Below are positions 43,624 through 53,928 of a DNA stretch of 64,000 bases, piece by piece (within the stretch, counting starts at the first letter, position 1; the number at the start of each line of letters is the position of its first letter). The position numbers were made by a program, and so were the translations under genes. Below the pieces are notes generated by a model. It saw only the letters and a program-made list of their open reading frames with translations. It was not told where the DNA came from and made no database searches. The stretch is from an uncultured bacterium (GTDB lineage: Bacteria > Cyanobacteriota > Vampirovibrionia > Gastranaerophilales > Gastranaerophilaceae), in assembly GCA_949284715.1 (NCBI GenBank), contig CASDWH010000029.1, positions 1-64,000 of the forward strand. The letters are read 5' to 3'.

Positions 43624-45112
43624 CGGTTTCAGAAATTAATTTAGGCCGTAAGTCTGGATTAAGACTTGCGGCTTTTTCCAGACAGTATATTGCTTGCTGC
43701 GAATTTCCGATATGTTTGTAAAGTTTGTACAGCAGCGTGTAGTACATTTCTGAATAGTTGTTAACATAGCCAAGACCTTTTTGGGCAATGTCTATTGCAC
43801 GCAGATATTCCCCCTTTGCCTCTAATATTCTTGCATAATAGTAACAGCATTGTTCAAATTCATTTTTCTTGTATGTTTGTCTTGAATCAAGAAGGTTTTC
43901 CAGTGATGAAAAATTGTTTTGTGAGTTCAAAAGTTCTGCATATAAAAGAGCAAAGTTATCATTGTCTTTAAATTTTTCTAATGTTTTACCCGCATTTTCG
44001 TAATCTTTTTCAAGAATGTTGAGTTTAGTTTCATAATATATAAATCTTAAATTTCCGGGATTGTGCGGAAGTTTGATAATATCACGCGCAAGTGACAATA
44101 AGCCGCGTTTAAAGCAGATATCTGCAACGGTAAATAATGCTAAATAATCCCGCTGATACAGCTCGAATGTTGTTAAAAATTCTTTTGCCAGTATATTTTT
44201 TGTAATTGCTTTTTCATTAAGTATAAGGGTTAATAATTTAAGGTAAGCCGGAGATTGGGTAAGCGTTTCAATGGCCTGTGATGTCTGGTTCGCCTGAACA
44301 TATGCCATTGCCAGTGCAAACTTGTATTTATCGTTATTAACTTTTTCACATAAAATATTAAAGTATTTTTTTGCATTGAAAGTCTGTTTTGAATAAAAGC
44401 AGGAAAGCCCTGTTAAATATAATGTTTCCGGATATGCTGCTATATTAATTTTTCCGGCAAGATTAATGACATTTGTATAGTTCATTAAGTCAAATTCCAG
44501 TTGGATGAAAAATTTTATTACTTCAGGATTTAGTGAGTCTGCTAATTGGATTTCAATTTTTTTTAGTGCATTAATATCGTTAAGTATATAACAAGTTTTT
44601 GCCAGTAAAAGCCCGCTCATTTCATTTAAGTCCGGCTGTGATTCAAGAAGTTCTTTTGCTTTTGTATACTCTCCGGTTGAGAAATAAGCTTCTGCAAACT
44701 CTTGATAGCAATAGTTTTGTGTTTCCGGCGTTATAAAAGCAAGAGTTTCATTATATAATCTGGATTTATTCAGCAGGGCAAGATATAATTTTAAATCTTC
44801 CGGTTTATTAGTCAGGTTATAAAGTTTTTTAGCTGCTGCAATTCTTTTTTGCGGATTTTGTCCTAAAAGTTTTATTTGTAGTTTTAGAGTGTTAATATGT
44901 TCAGGTAAAATTTCTAGAAGTTTATCAGTGTAATGTACTGCGCGTTCTATATTTCCTGAAAAAAAGTAAACTTCTGCCAGCTCATACATAATTTCAACTG
45001 TTTCTTCTTTTGAATCCGAGATTTCCAAAAGTTTATACAGTATTTCTATGCACTGCTTATAGTAGCCTTTTTCTTTTAATAAAAACATTTCCTGTAGTAG
45101 TTCTTTAATCAT
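43613..45112 (-). CDS. Tetratricopeptide-repeat protein
   Basis: 499 residues made mostly of TPR-like helix pairs (for example [90 protein letters not shown]). No signal peptide or membrane helix, so a cytoplasmic scaffold. It overlaps the DivIC-like gene by 8 bp and is the last gene of a run that also includes an outer-membrane protein. Confidence 0.85.
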   Translation of the reverse strand: MIKELLQEMFLLKEKGYYKQCIEILYKLLEISDSKEETVEIMYELAEVYFFSGNIERAVHYTDKLLEILPEHINTLKLQIKLLGQNPQKRIAAAKKLYNLTNKPEDLKLYLALLNKSRLYNETLAFITPETQNYCYQEFAEAYFSTGEYTKAKELLESQPDLNEMSGLLLAKTCYILNDINALKKIEIQLADSLNPEVIKFFIQLEFDLMNYTNVINLAGKINIAAYPETLYLTGLSCFYSKQTFNAKKYFNILCEKVNNDKYKFALAMAYVQANQTSQAIETLTQSPAYLKLLTLILNEKAITKNILAKEFLTTFELYQRDYLALFTVADICFKRGLLSLARDIIKLPHNPGNLRFIYYETKLNILEKDYENAGKTLEKFKDNDNFALLYAELLNSQNNFSSLENLLDSRQTYKKNEFEQCCYYYARILEAKGEYLRAIDIAQKGLGYVNNYSEMYYTLLYKLYKHIGNSQQAIYCLEKAASLNPDLRPKLISETANL

Positions 45113-45530
45113 TATTCTTAAATCCGTTTAACAGGTTTGAAATAAATCCTTTATTTTGCTGCTCTGGTTCTTCTTTTGGTTTTGAATTGATAATAACAAG
45201 TACTTCATCGTTTCCTGCCATTTTAAGGTTATTTCTTGCAATTGCCTCCAGGCTTGATGTAGCCGAAAAGCTTGATATATCTTCTTTTAATTGTTTGTTG
45301 CGTTTTTCTGCATTATCTTTTGTTTTTTGGAGTTGTGTGACTTTTGTCTGATAGGATACCAGTTTGGAAATATTAAGCACGGCACCGCAGGTTATCTGTA
45401 CAAGGCATAGCAGAAGAACAATTGTTAAAAATGAGTAGTAAAAGCCGACCGGAGTATACGGGGGCTTTCTCTTTTTTTTAACCCCGTTTTTTCCGGAAGA
45501 TATTTTTATGTTACTAATCTTTTTTGCCAT
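45105..45530 (-). CDS. FtsB/DivIC-like division protein
   Basis: 141 residues: basic cytoplasmic N-terminus (residues 1-28, rich in Lys), one membrane helix at about 31-55, a coiled coil at 60-95 (VSYQTKVTQLQKTKDNAEKR), then SLEAIARNNLKMAGNDEVLVII, the E-x2-A-R-x2-L-x-M-x2-x-x-E pattern of DivIC/FtsB. Such proteins link FtsL and FtsQ at the division septum. A Pro/Glu-rich tail follows. The start codon overlaps the stop of the next gene downstream in sequence (TAATG). Confidence 0.8.
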   Translation of the reverse strand: MAKKISNIKISSGKNGVKKKRKPPYTPVGFYYSFLTIVLLLCLVQITCGAVLNISKLVSYQTKVTQLQKTKDNAEKRNKQLKEDISSFSATSSLEAIARNNLKMAGNDEVLVIINSKPKEEPEQQNKGFISNLLNGFKNND

Positions 45531-46354
45531 TAAAGTCTAAACCCTGTAGAAAATTTTATTTCCGAACCTGTTACACCGGTCTGTGTGTTGTATCTCTGTG
45601 CTACACCGAGTTCAAAATTAAGCGCTTCAAGCCGTTTGATAAGTGTAGGAGTGTAGACAAGGACAACTTCACCCTTTTTTAGCGGAATGTTGGTGTATGA
45701 TGTAAACCCGCTTCTTATTTTAAACTGATCTGTTAATTTGACTTCCGGAGATATTTTGAAACTATTTGAATAAGTTCCAAGATTTTGTTTAGAGGTTGCC
45801 AGATATTGTGACTTTATAGCAAACCGTCCGGCATCGTATGTTGTAAATAGATTTGTGCTGTCCTCCATCTGGGCTTTATCGAGTCCTCTGCTGTAGCCGG
45901 CGCCGAATGAAAATCTCCCTGCCTGCTCTATCGCAGAGCCTTTTATAGCCGTAACGCTTCTTGAAGGTTCTCTTATATAAGCTGTCTGATTAAAGACGCT
46001 CCTGCCTGTAATTGCATTTGACGCCTGATTAACGGAAATTGGTGAATTAAACATATTAGACGGCAGTATGAGTGTTGGTCTTTTTACGTTTTCATCAAGA
46101 TATACTTCATTTATGGGGGTTGCATCATAAAATAGACCGCTTTCAATACTGTAAGTATTAGGGTCCTCGGTTGGGGAGGGGGTTATTTCATAAAAACTTA
46201 GCGCCGGCAGCGGGCGATCCTGTGTTGAACTTTCTTTTTCAAGTACAGCTTCCGGTGCGCTGCCTATAGGGGTAAAACGGTCAGACTCTGCTGCAAAAGC
46301 TTGCGGCAGAGTAAATATACTGATAAGACAGATTGTTAGAAGCTTCTTTATCAT
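45530..46354 (-). CDS. Putative outer-membrane protein
   Basis: 274 residues. Signal peptide 1-21 (ending AFAAE). A linker to about residue 130, then alternating amphipathic strands (FSFGAGYSRGLD, GRFAIKSQYLATSKQ, FKISPEVKLTDQFKIRSGF, VLVYTPTLIKRLEALNFELGVAQRYN) and a C-terminal strand EIKFSTGFRL, as in small outer-membrane beta-barrels. No family recognised. ATG 46354 is six bases from TAAAAT, so this gene probably heads the run OMP - DivIC - TPR. Confidence 0.6.
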   Translation of the reverse strand: MIKKLLTICLISIFTLPQAFAAESDRFTPIGSAPEAVLEKESSTQDRPLPALSFYEITPSPTEDPNTYSIESGLFYDATPINEVYLDENVKRPTLILPSNMFNSPISVNQASNAITGRSVFNQTAYIREPSRSVTAIKGSAIEQAGRFSFGAGYSRGLDKAQMEDSTNLFTTYDAGRFAIKSQYLATSKQNLGTYSNSFKISPEVKLTDQFKIRSGFTSYTNIPLKKGEVVLVYTPTLIKRLEALNFELGVAQRYNTQTGVTGSEIKFSTGFRL

Positions 46355-46360
46355 AATTTA

Positions 46361-46366
46361 ATTTTA
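46361..46366 (-). promoter_or_regulatory. -10 box of leaderless outer-membrane protein transcript
   Basis: TAAAAT on the minus strand, six bases, then ATG 46354. Confidence 0.45.
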
Positions 46367-46385
46367 GCCCATCTGGCTGAACTTT

Positions 46386-46955
46386 TCAATACGGGATTTT
46401 TAATCGGGCAAGGATTTCTTTAACGTTTTTTTCTAATATTTCCAGATTTCCGTTGTTTAGTATAACAAAATCTGATTTTGATATTTTTTCGGACTCTTTT
46501 TGCTGTACTTTGATTCTTAGCAACGCTTCTTCTCTGGAAAAATTATTGCGTTTTATAAGCCGTTCTAAACGGATATTTTCATTAGCGCTTACAAAGATTG
46601 TATAATCAAATAAATCCTCCATTTGGGCTTCATACAGCAGAGGTACAGATATAAATACCGGTTTTTCAGACTGAATATTTTTAATTATTTCTCTGATTTC
46701 GGGGTGAATTAGATTTTCTAATTTTTGTTTGAGTTTAATATTATTAAATACCAGCCTGCCAAGTTTTTTTCTGGAAATTTCTCCGTTTTCTAAAATGTCA
46801 TACTCCTTGAAAGCGTCTTTTATCTCACTTGAAGAAGCAAGAATTTTGTGGGTAAAAATATCGGTGTCATAGACATCAAAGCCTTGTGCAATCAGGATTT
46901 TTTCAACTTCGGATTTGCCGGCGGCAATATTGCCGGTTATAGCAATCTTAACCAT
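46386..46955 (-). CDS. coaE: Dephospho-CoA kinase
   Basis: 189 residues from ATG 46955 (a TTG at 46964, close behind GGAG, is also possible). Last step of coenzyme A synthesis. P loop GNIAAGKSEV at residues 8-17, DTDIFTH (catalytic Asp), LENLIHPEIREIIK, VPLLYEAQMEDLFDYTIFV and the lid sequence RLIKRNNFSREEALLRIKVQ are CoaE signatures. Its start overlaps or abuts the end of the pseudouridine synthase gene. Confidence 0.92.
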   Translation of the reverse strand: MVKIAITGNIAAGKSEVEKILIAQGFDVYDTDIFTHKILASSSEIKDAFKEYDILENGEISRKKLGRLVFNNIKLKQKLENLIHPEIREIIKNIQSEKPVFISVPLLYEAQMEDLFDYTIFVSANENIRLERLIKRNNFSREEALLRIKVQQKESEKISKSDFVILNNGNLEILEKNVKEILARLKIPY

Positions 46956-47679
46956 TTTGTGCAAGTTTCTCCAGATATTTTTTTAATTCGCGTATTTGAA
47001 GCGGCTTTATAGGTTTAATTTCTCCGCGTTTAAGATCTCCTATTGTGATAGTGGCATGCTGAACACGTTTGAGGGATTTTACTTTAAATCCAAGGTATTC
47101 AAACATTTTTCTGATTTGCCGGTTAAGTCCCTGATATAGAGTAATCTGCATCATTGTAGAAGTTGATGTTGATTCAAGAACTGTTACTTCTGCGCAGGCT
47201 GTTTTTTTAGGTTCTATTTCAATACCTGATGCCATTTTTCGGATATGTTCCTGATTAATTTTTCCATCAACAGAAACAATATATATTTTAGGAACTTTTA
47301 CCGAGGGGTGCGTAAGGGCGTTTATTAAATCACCGTCGTTAGTCATAATAATAAGTCCGGAGGAATTTTTGTCGAGCCGGCCTACAGGTTTAAGTTCGTG
47401 CAGTTCTTTTGGGATAATATCATAAATGGTTTTTCTGCCTTTTTCATCATCAGAAGTTGTAATATATCCGGTAGGCTTGTAAAATCTGTAATATTCGTGC
47501 TTTTTAGGGTAGATAAGCTGTTTATTTACAAACACTTTATCTTTGCTGCCGACTTTAAATCCGAGTTCTGTAATTGTTTTGCCGTTGACCTGCACCTGTC
47601 CGGACATTATCAGTTCATCCGCATCTCTGCGGCTGCAAATTCCGGATTGTGCTATATATTTGTTTAAGCGATACTGCAT
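46948..47679 (-). CDS. rluB: RsuA/RluB-family pseudouridine synthase
   Basis: 243 residues. S4 RNA-binding domain at 1-60 ([21 protein letters not shown]), catalytic motif GRLDKNSSGLIIMTNDG with Asp near residue 98, and LYQGLNRQIRKMFEYLGFKVKSLKRV. This fits RluB (23S U2605); RsuA (16S U516) is an alternative that sequence alone does not settle. Overlaps the thioesterase gene by 16 bp. Confidence 0.85.
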   Translation of the reverse strand: MQYRLNKYIAQSGICSRRDADELIMSGQVQVNGKTITELGFKVGSKDKVFVNKQLIYPKKHEYYRFYKPTGYITTSDDEKGRKTIYDIIPKELHELKPVGRLDKNSSGLIIMTNDGDLINALTHPSVKVPKIYIVSVDGKINQEHIRKMASGIEIEPKKTACAEVTVLESTSTSTMMQITLYQGLNRQIRKMFEYLGFKVKSLKRVQHATITIGDLKRGEIKPIKPLQIRELKKYLEKLAQNG

Positions 47680-48080
47680 TCTGTCCCTTCAAAAGCTTTT
47701 TGTAATATTTCAGGCATTTTTCTGTAGAGTTTTCCTGCATTGTTAATTGCTACCGTATCAAACTCTGCCTGAATATATAGAGTTCCTGTTTCTTTATTTT
47801 TTATTGTCTGATAGAACGTAACCGATAGAGCAGTTACTTTTTTTATTGAGGTTTCAATAATAATACTGTCATTGATTCTGGCAGATGCTTTGTACCGTAC
47901 ATTCATATTAACAACAGGAATTGCAATGTCTTTTGATTTTAAGTCAATAAGATTAAGTCCAAGTTTTTCGCATAATTCTACGCGGCCGGCTTCAAGCCAG
48001 CGGAGATAAGCTCCGTGCCATACTACACCGTAGGCATCGGTATCTGCATAATAAACTTTTTGTTCAAAAATATGTTTCAT
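47664..48080 (-). CDS. Hotdog-fold acyl-CoA thioesterase (YbgC-like)
   Basis: 138 residues. [33 protein letters not shown] is the 4HBT/YbgC active-site stretch, with the catalytic Asp in [11 protein letters not shown]. Likely hydrolyses acyl-CoA or acyl-ACP in the cytoplasm. First gene of the run thioesterase - rluB - coaE. TATAAT lies nine bases before the ATG, leaving almost no leader. Confidence 0.82.
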   Translation of the reverse strand: MKHIFEQKVYYADTDAYGVVWHGAYLRWLEAGRVELCEKLGLNLIDLKSKDIAIPVVNMNVRYKASARINDSIIIETSIKKVTALSVTFYQTIKNKETGTLYIQAEFDTVAINNAGKLYRKMPEILQKAFEGTECSIA

Positions 48081-48119
48081 AATACGTTGATTATATCACA
48101 CAAAAGAAAGGAGCAATAT

Positions 48120-48254
48120 ATGAAATACGTTTGTACTGTTTGTAACTGGGTATATGATGAGGAGGAAGAAGGTATAAAATTCAGCGAACAGCCTGAGGAT
48201 TATGTTTGTCCGTTATGCGGCGCGGGAAAAGAAAAATTTGAACAGGTTATATAA
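48120..48254 (+). CDS. Rubredoxin
   Basis: 44 residues. [17 protein letters not shown] and [15 protein letters not shown] give the Fe(Cys)4 site (C-x2-C twice). Slightly shorter than the usual 52. A one-electron carrier; the reverse rubrerythrin at 8861-9400 is a natural partner. Strong Shine-Dalgarno AAAGGAG. Divergent from the thioesterase gene. Confidence 0.93.
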   Translation: MKYVCTVCNWVYDEEEEGIKFSEQPEDYVCPLCGAGKEKFEQVI

Positions 48255-48288
48255 TAAAAACAGCCTGTCCGGCAAAGCCGGACAGGCC
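48253..48288 (-). terminator. Terminator of the fabZ-lpxC-lpxD-rfaE2 run
   Basis: GCCTGTCCGGC and GCCGGACAGGC around an AAA loop; on the minus strand a T-rich stretch follows. Confidence 0.8.
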
Positions 48289-48310
48289 GCTCTCTCGTAC
48301 TTAATATCCT

Positions 48311-48763
48311 CTATTTCATTGCAAAAGTCATATCAGCTTCTACTGCAACTTTACCATCTACGGTGCCTTTTGCATGGCATTTGCTGACAGGGCCTTTTAC
48401 TGCTGTTAATTCTATAAACATTTCAAGCTTGTCGCCGGGTCGTACAATGTTTTTAAACCTTACGTTCTCTAAGCCTGCAAATAGAGCAAGTTTGCCTTTA
48501 AATTGCGGCATAGTTAACAATATAGGCGCAGAACACTGTGCCATTGCTTCTAATTGCAAAACTCCGGGCATAATTGGATTTCCGGGAAAATGCCCTTGAA
48601 AGAAACCTTCGTTCATTGTCAGGTTTTTATAACCTTTTGCATATTTGCCCGGTACGCATTCCGTAATCCTGTCAACCAGTAAAAATGGGTATCTGTGCGG
48701 AATCATCTCCATAATTTGCATTGTATCAAAGCTTAAAATCTCTTCTTTAATTTCTTCTGTCAT
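48311..48763 (-). CDS. fabZ: 3-hydroxyacyl-ACP dehydratase
   Basis: 150 residues. MEMIPHRYPFLLVDRI and GFFQGHFPGNPIMPGVLQLEAMAQ carry the catalytic His and Glu of FabZ hotdog dehydratases. Acts in fatty acid elongation and competes with LpxA/LpxC for hydroxymyristoyl-ACP, which explains why it sits 15 bp after lpxC. Confidence 0.95.
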   Translation of the reverse strand: MTEEIKEEILSFDTMQIMEMIPHRYPFLLVDRITECVPGKYAKGYKNLTMNEGFFQGHFPGNPIMPGVLQLEAMAQCSAPILLTMPQFKGKLALFAGLENVRFKNIVRPGDKLEMFIELTAVKGPVSKCHAKGTVDGKVAVEADMTFAMK

Positions 48764-48777
48764 GATATTCTCCTTTA

Positions 48778-49617
48778 CTATAGTTTTATTAATTTATCTT
48801 TGAGCATTTTGGCGACTTTAATATGAACGGCGTGGCCTGCTTCTTTAACGAGGATTTGAGCGCGCATATCCAGCGGGGATACTCCGGTTAAGAATAAATC
48901 ACCGAACAGGTCAAGCATTTTATGCTTAACGGGTTCCAAATCGGAGCGCAGAGCAGTTGTAAAGCCTTCCTCAATAAGACCTACCGTATTATCAACAGTT
49001 ACACCTTTTGCAAATCCGAGAAGCTGGAATTTTTTTAGGTCTTTGTAGAATCCGAAAGTTCTGGCTTCAATGATTTCTTCCTGATTTCTGTAGTCAAAGC
49101 TTACCCACCTTTGTTTAAGGTCTTTGTGGTCATAATTTACGGCATAAGATATATTCAAATCTTTATCGGGAAGTATAACCATACTCGTTTTCCCATTAAG
49201 ATAATAAACGGGTTCTGAAACTGTGTATAGTACCTTTTCTTTTTTTGCTGTGATGCCTGCTTTTTTGAATTCTTCAACCCATACTTTTGAGCTTCCATCA
49301 AATATTGGCATTTCAGGTTTTGAAATATAGACATCAATAGCTGTGATCCCGCAGAACGCGCAGGCTGCCATAAAGTGTTCGCAAAGCATTGCTTTATATT
49401 TATAATCGCCTAATAGAGTTCTGTGTTCTTTGCTGCAAAGGGTTACACAATGGTCGGTTGAGTATACATTATCAATTGAGGCTTCAAATCCGACATCTGC
49501 ACCTTCGGCAAAAATCCTGATTTTATCCCCGCGCGACGGTTTTATTATAACATCGCACTGGTAATTTTTCATTAAAGTATTACCGGAAAGCTTTATTTCA
49601 TTTAGTATTGTTGACAT
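48778..49617 (-). CDS. lpxC: UDP-3-O-acyl-GlcNAc deacetylase
   Basis: 279 residues. First committed step of lipid A synthesis. Zinc ligands: His in LCEHFMAACAFCGI, then HKMLDLFGDLFLTG (His and Asp). Catalytic His near the C-terminus in KEAGHAVHIKVAK. FDGSSKVWVEEFKKAGI is also conserved. Not fused to fabZ as in Bacteroidetes. The stop/start junction with lpxD overlaps by one base. Confidence 0.95.
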   Translation of the reverse strand: MSTILNEIKLSGNTLMKNYQCDVIIKPSRGDKIRIFAEGADVGFEASIDNVYSTDHCVTLCSKEHRTLLGDYKYKAMLCEHFMAACAFCGITAIDVYISKPEMPIFDGSSKVWVEEFKKAGITAKKEKVLYTVSEPVYYLNGKTSMVILPDKDLNISYAVNYDHKDLKQRWVSFDYRNQEEIIEARTFGFYKDLKKFQLLGFAKGVTVDNTVGLIEEGFTTALRSDLEPVKHKMLDLFGDLFLTGVSPLDMRAQILVKEAGHAVHIKVAKMLKDKLIKL

Positions 49618-50717
49618 TATACAGTTTCCATTTGCTGTTCTTCTAAGAATGAACTCAAGATAGGTTCATATTTTTTGAATTTAAGAATATAGTTGCCTGC
49701 ATCCTTGATTGTTTTTAATTGCTTAATGAATTCTTTTCTTGGAACGGCAGGGATACCTATAATAATTGATTTTTCAGGGAAACTCTTTGTAACACCGGCT
49801 TTGGCGGTTATGATAGTGTCATCGCCTATTGTGATATGGTCGGCAAGGCCGGCTTGACCTGCAATAACAACCCTGTCACCGATTACACAGCTTCCTGCAA
49901 TTCCAACCTGAGAAACAATCATGCAGCCTTTGCCGATTTTGCAGTTATGGCCTATCATAACAAGGTCATCAATTTTTGTATTTTCGCCGATAACGGTATC
50001 TTCAATAGTACCTCTGTCAATGGCTGTATTCGCTCCTATTTCAACATTATCGCCGATGATAACAGAACCGATTGACGGAATTTTAAATATAACCTGTTCT
50101 TCATTGTTATTTTTAATTGAACCATCCTGACGGGCCTGTTCAATGTTGTTCGGGCTTTCTGTTACAAAGCTGAATCCATCTGCGCCTAGAGATACACCGT
50201 GGTGTAGAATAACTTTGTTTCCGACTTTTACTCTGTCGCCGATATTAACACCGGGGTGGAAGAAACAATTGCTGCCGATTATTGCACCGTTACCGATGTA
50301 GGAATTTGCAAGAATTTTTGTATTATCACCGATTACTGCACCTTTTGCAATTACAACATTCGGCCCCAGTGAAACATTAGCCCCGAGCTTAGCCTCCGGA
50401 TGAACAACGGCTGTCGGATGGATATCTTTGTTTGTTTCCGGTTCTTCATAGAACATTGTAATCAGTTTCATCATAGCAAGGCGCGGGCGCTCAACTTCAA
50501 TTGTAGATATTGTATCAATATTCACACCTAACGGAACAAGTACGGCTTTTGCTTTTGTTGAAGGAATATTTGCAATTTCTTCTTCTGATAAAGCTAAAGC
50601 GAGAGTGTTTTCATCAGCAATTAATGGCGGTGCAAGCCTTGTAATAGTTGCATCCGATACTTTTGAAAGCATGCCGCCTGTAATTTGTGCGATTTGTTCA
50701 AGTGTGAATGATTTCAT
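49617..50717 (-). CDS. lpxD: UDP-3-O-(hydroxyacyl)glucosamine N-acyltransferase
   Basis: 366 residues. N-terminal uridine-binding domain to about residue 100; then left-handed beta-helix hexapeptide repeats (for example [34 protein letters not shown]) with the catalytic His in [14 protein letters not shown] and the [17 protein letters not shown] stretch; helical C-terminus. About 25 residues longer than E. coli LpxD. Shine-Dalgarno GGAG. Confidence 0.94.
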   Translation of the reverse strand: MKSFTLEQIAQITGGMLSKVSDATITRLAPPLIADENTLALALSEEEIANIPSTKAKAVLVPLGVNIDTISTIEVERPRLAMMKLITMFYEEPETNKDIHPTAVVHPEAKLGANVSLGPNVVIAKGAVIGDNTKILANSYIGNGAIIGSNCFFHPGVNIGDRVKVGNKVILHHGVSLGADGFSFVTESPNNIEQARQDGSIKNNNEEQVIFKIPSIGSVIIGDNVEIGANTAIDRGTIEDTVIGENTKIDDLVMIGHNCKIGKGCMIVSQVGIAGSCVIGDRVVIAGQAGLADHITIGDDTIITAKAGVTKSFPEKSIIIGIPAVPRKEFIKQLKTIKDAGNYILKFKKYEPILSSFLEEQQMETV

Positions 50718-50729
50718 ATTTCTAACTCC

Positions 50730-51200
50730 TTATTTATTGTTAATCTTGTTTATTATTCCGGTGGTTGATTTCCCGTCAACAAATTTTATAAATTCTACTT
50801 TTATATTGTTTTTTAGTATAACATCGCGCTCTGGAAGAGTGTCAAGAGTGTAATCTCCGCCTTTTGTGTAGACATCCGGTTTTATTTCGTCAATAAGTCC
50901 GGCTGGGGAGGCTTCGTCAAAAAGGACAACGTAGTCAACAGATGACAGGGCGCATAAAACTTCTGCTCTGTCATTTTCCGGATTAATAGGGCGCCCTTCT
51001 CCCTTTATTGCCTTAACGGATTTATCAGAGTTAACCAGAACTATAAGCTTATCGGCACAGGCTTTTGTTTCATTAAGGTATCTTATATGCCCTACATGCA
51101 GAATATCAAAACATCCGTTAGTAACAACAATCGTCTGATTAGCTGCGCGGATTTCCTTAACAACTTCCTGTATTTTGTTTCTGCTTACAAAAATCCCCAT
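50730..51200 (-). CDS. rfaE2: D-glycero-beta-D-manno-heptose 1-phosphate adenylyltransferase
   Basis: 156 residues from ATG 51200 (AAGGAG upstream). VVTNGCFDILHVGHIRYL is the HxGH nucleotidyltransferase motif, and KPDVYTKGGDYTLDTLPE is typical of the HldE C-terminal domain. The kinase half (RfaE1) is absent here, so the enzyme is the split form. Makes ADP-heptose for the LPS inner core. First gene of the run leading to lpxD, lpxC and fabZ. Confidence 0.92.
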   Translation of the reverse strand: MGIFVSRNKIQEVVKEIRAANQTIVVTNGCFDILHVGHIRYLNETKACADKLIVLVNSDKSVKAIKGEGRPINPENDRAEVLCALSSVDYVVLFDEASPAGLIDEIKPDVYTKGGDYTLDTLPERDVILKNNIKVEFIKFVDGKSTTGIINKINNK

Positions 51201-51310
51201 ATAACTCCTTATCAAGTATTAATATTCTACCAGAAATAAAATAAAAAATCTTGTTCTATTACGAAAAGTAACGGGAAATTAGTCAGAGTATGGAGATTTG
51301 TTGTCGCTGA

Positions 51311-52966
51311 CTAAACAATTGCGCCATGGCTTGCATCTTTAACAAATCGTGCGTATTTTGCAAGATATCCGCTTGTATGTTTAGGCTCAAACGGCTTTAA
51401 TTTTTTTCTGCGTTCTTCAAGTATAGTTTCATCTACAAGAAGTTCCAGTTTTCTATTATTTATATCTATTTTAATTTTATCACCCTCTTCAATCAGAGCA
51501 ATAGTTCCGCCGTCAGCAGCTTCCGGACAAATATGCCCTATACAGATTCCCCTTGTCCCGCCGGAAAATCTCCCGTCAGTAATCAGCGCGGCGCTTGTTC
51601 CAAGCCCTTTTCCTACAAGAAGGGAGGTTGGCGCAAGCATTTCTCTCATCCCCGGGCCGCCTTTAGGCCCTTCGTATCTTATTACAATTACATCTCCGGC
51701 TTTAATACGGTCATTCTCAAGTGCTTCCATTGCGGCTTCTTCACTGTCAAAAGGTCTTGCAATTCCCTCAAACTCATAGCATTTTTCATCAATGCCGGAA
51801 ATCTTTGTTACACATCCGCCTTCTGCAATATTCCCGTATAAAATTCCTAACCCGGGCTTTTGCGTAACGGGATTGTCTGTACTGTGAATTAGTTCCGTAT
51901 CAACCCACGCATTTTTAACAAGTTCTTCTGTCGTAAATCCGCTCACACTCATAGTGTTTGTTAATTCAGGAATGTTGTTATATAAAGTTTTGAGTACGGC
52001 ATTTATTCCGCCGGCGTTATGCAGGTCGGTCATTGTCGGTGCTGCCGAGGGATCAAGTTTTACTATTTGTTTTATCTTTAGACTCAGCTCTTCAAAATCT
52101 TTGAGTGTAATATCTATGCCGCCGGCATTTGCAATTGCCAGTATGTGCAGAAATGAGTTTGTTGAACCGCCCATTGCAAGATCGCAAATAATGGCATTTC
52201 TTAGAGAATCCCTTGTTATAATATCTGAAGGCTTAATATTATTTCGTACAAGGCTAACTGCCTGCATACCGGATTCAAAGGCTATTCTGCGTTTTAATGC
52301 TGAAACGGCAGATGAAGTAGCACATTGAGGAAGGCTCATTCCAATTACCTCTGTCAGGCATGCCATTGTGTTTGCCGTGTATAACCCCTGACAGGCGCCG
52401 GCTGACGGGCAGGAATTTTCTTCCATTTCGTATAACTCTTCTTCGCTAATCATGCCTGCTCTGAATTTCCCGACTGCTTCAAACGAGCCTTTTATCATGG
52501 TTAATTTTTGATGTTTGCATGTTCCATCCAGCATCGGGCCGGCTGTAACTATGATTGCAGGTATATTTAATCTTAATGCTGCAATAAGCATACCGGGTGT
52601 AATTTTGTCGCAGTTGGAGAGCAGAACAAGCCCGTCAAGCTGGTGTGCGGCAGCTACGGTTTCTACGCAATCCGCAATTAAATCACGTGACGGCAGCGAA
52701 TATTGCATGCCGCTATGCCCCATGGCTATTCCATCACATACAGCAGGTACTCCAAAAACGAACGCTTGTCCGCCGCCCGAGTGAATCCCTTTTTCTATCT
52801 GCCTTTCTAAATCCCTCATTCCGATATGCCCCGGTACTAAATCAGAAAAAGAGCTTGCTATTCCGATAAACGGTTTATCAATATTTTTTTTGCTTACGCC
52901 CGCAGCGTATAGCAATCCCCTGTGAGGTGTTCTTGCTAATCCTTTTTTTATCTTATCGCTATTCAT
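51311..52966 (-). CDS. ilvD: Dihydroxy-acid dehydratase
   Basis: 551 residues. Fe-S dehydratase of valine/isoleucine synthesis. [18 protein letters not shown] and [21 protein letters not shown] hold the cluster Cys residues; [14 protein letters not shown] and [12 protein letters not shown] are further IlvD marks. No other branched-chain amino acid gene is present, and it shares strand and close spacing with nagA and murE, an unusual combination. Shine-Dalgarno GGGAG. Confidence 0.95.
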   Translation of the reverse strand: MNSDKIKKGLARTPHRGLLYAAGVSKKNIDKPFIGIASSFSDLVPGHIGMRDLERQIEKGIHSGGGQAFVFGVPAVCDGIAMGHSGMQYSLPSRDLIADCVETVAAAHQLDGLVLLSNCDKITPGMLIAALRLNIPAIIVTAGPMLDGTCKHQKLTMIKGSFEAVGKFRAGMISEEELYEMEENSCPSAGACQGLYTANTMACLTEVIGMSLPQCATSSAVSALKRRIAFESGMQAVSLVRNNIKPSDIITRDSLRNAIICDLAMGGSTNSFLHILAIANAGGIDITLKDFEELSLKIKQIVKLDPSAAPTMTDLHNAGGINAVLKTLYNNIPELTNTMSVSGFTTEELVKNAWVDTELIHSTDNPVTQKPGLGILYGNIAEGGCVTKISGIDEKCYEFEGIARPFDSEEAAMEALENDRIKAGDVIVIRYEGPKGGPGMREMLAPTSLLVGKGLGTSAALITDGRFSGGTRGICIGHICPEAADGGTIALIEEGDKIKIDINNRKLELLVDETILEERRKKLKPFEPKHTSGYLAKYARFVKDASHGAIV

Positions 52967-52983
52967 TTTTTTCTCCCAGCCTG

Positions 52984-53904
52984 CTAATCCGAAATATGCA
53001 AAACTTCTACTATATCAAAGTTGGTATCCCAGATGATTTTTCCGGTTAAATCAATATTATGATATCTATAAACATTATTAATATACTCCGGTTTAAACAT
53101 ATTTTTGTTATATAAACGTTTTATAATTTTATCGAGCAATGTTGTACTGCCCGCAATTGTTCCGGCGGCCGATGTTGCCTTTTCTCCGTTATAGAATATT
53201 TTTTCTCCGGCAAAATACGTTTCTTTAATATCACTGTATGTCATTGGCAGGGCATCGCTGATTAAGATAATTTTTCTTTCGGGTTTTAGTTTTGTCGTTA
53301 ACGCGATAATTTCATCGCTTAAATGTATACCGTCACAAATTAATTCAGTATATATATTATTATTTAATAGCGCTGAAAGTGCGGTGCTGCTTCCTCTGTG
53401 CGAAATTCCCTGCATAGCGTTAAATAGGTGTGTGGCGGCATCTATTCCCCATAAATCTGCTCCGATGCAGTGGCCTGCCTGTACTTTTACGCCTTTATTA
53501 TTAAGATACCGGATTAGTCCTTCATCAAGTTCGGGTGCCAGCGTAACTATTTTGATAAATTCATCTTCAAATTTCTGGTAATTTTCGACTGTTGCCGGTA
53601 AAAAATGCTCAGGATTGTGAATCCCCTTTTTCAGAGGATTAATAAAGATTCCTTCAATATGGATTCCTAAAATTTTTGCTGCATCTTTTTTGTCACATTC
53701 CGCAGCTTTCTTTATTCTGGATATTTGTCGTTTAATATTTTCAATACTATCAGTTACAAGGGTTGGAAAATATCCGCCGATACCGTGCTTATAAAGAGAT
53801 TCTGATAGATATACTATTTCCTCTGTTCCGGCGATACTTAAATCCACACCAAAAGCACCATGTATGTGCTGCTCAATTAAAAGTTTTGTGGTTGTATAAG
53901 CCAA
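52984..53904 (-). CDS. nagA: N-acetylglucosamine-6-phosphate deacetylase-like protein (short form)
   Basis: 306 residues, against about 380 for typical NagA; the outer beta-sandwich strands at the N-terminus are missing and the protein starts almost at the HIHG metal motif. [13 protein letters not shown] (metal Glu), [28 protein letters not shown] and [11 protein letters not shown] (catalytic Asp) follow in the expected order. Deacetylates GlcNAc-6-P in wall sugar recycling; the context with murE and ftsI supports this. Shortness makes the exact substrate less sure. Confidence 0.78.
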   Translation of the reverse strand: MAYTTTKLLIEQHIHGAFGVDLSIAGTEEIVYLSESLYKHGIGGYFPTLVTDSIENIKRQISRIKKAAECDKKDAAKILGIHIEGIFINPLKKGIHNPEHFLPATVENYQKFEDEFIKIVTLAPELDEGLIRYLNNKGVKVQAGHCIGADLWGIDAATHLFNAMQGISHRGSSTALSALLNNNIYTELICDGIHLSDEIIALTTKLKPERKIILISDALPMTYSDIKETYFAGEKIFYNGEKATSAAGTIAGSTTLLDKIIKRLYNKNMFKPEYINNVYRYHNIDLTGKIIWDTNFDIVEVLHISD

Positions 53905-53928
53905 AATTAGCCTCTCTTTAACCGTTTG

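Noticed and set aside
48301-49617. LpxC-FabZ fusion as in Bacteroidetes
   Set aside because: The two genes are separate, with their own stop, a 14-bp gap and a Shine-Dalgarno for fabZ.
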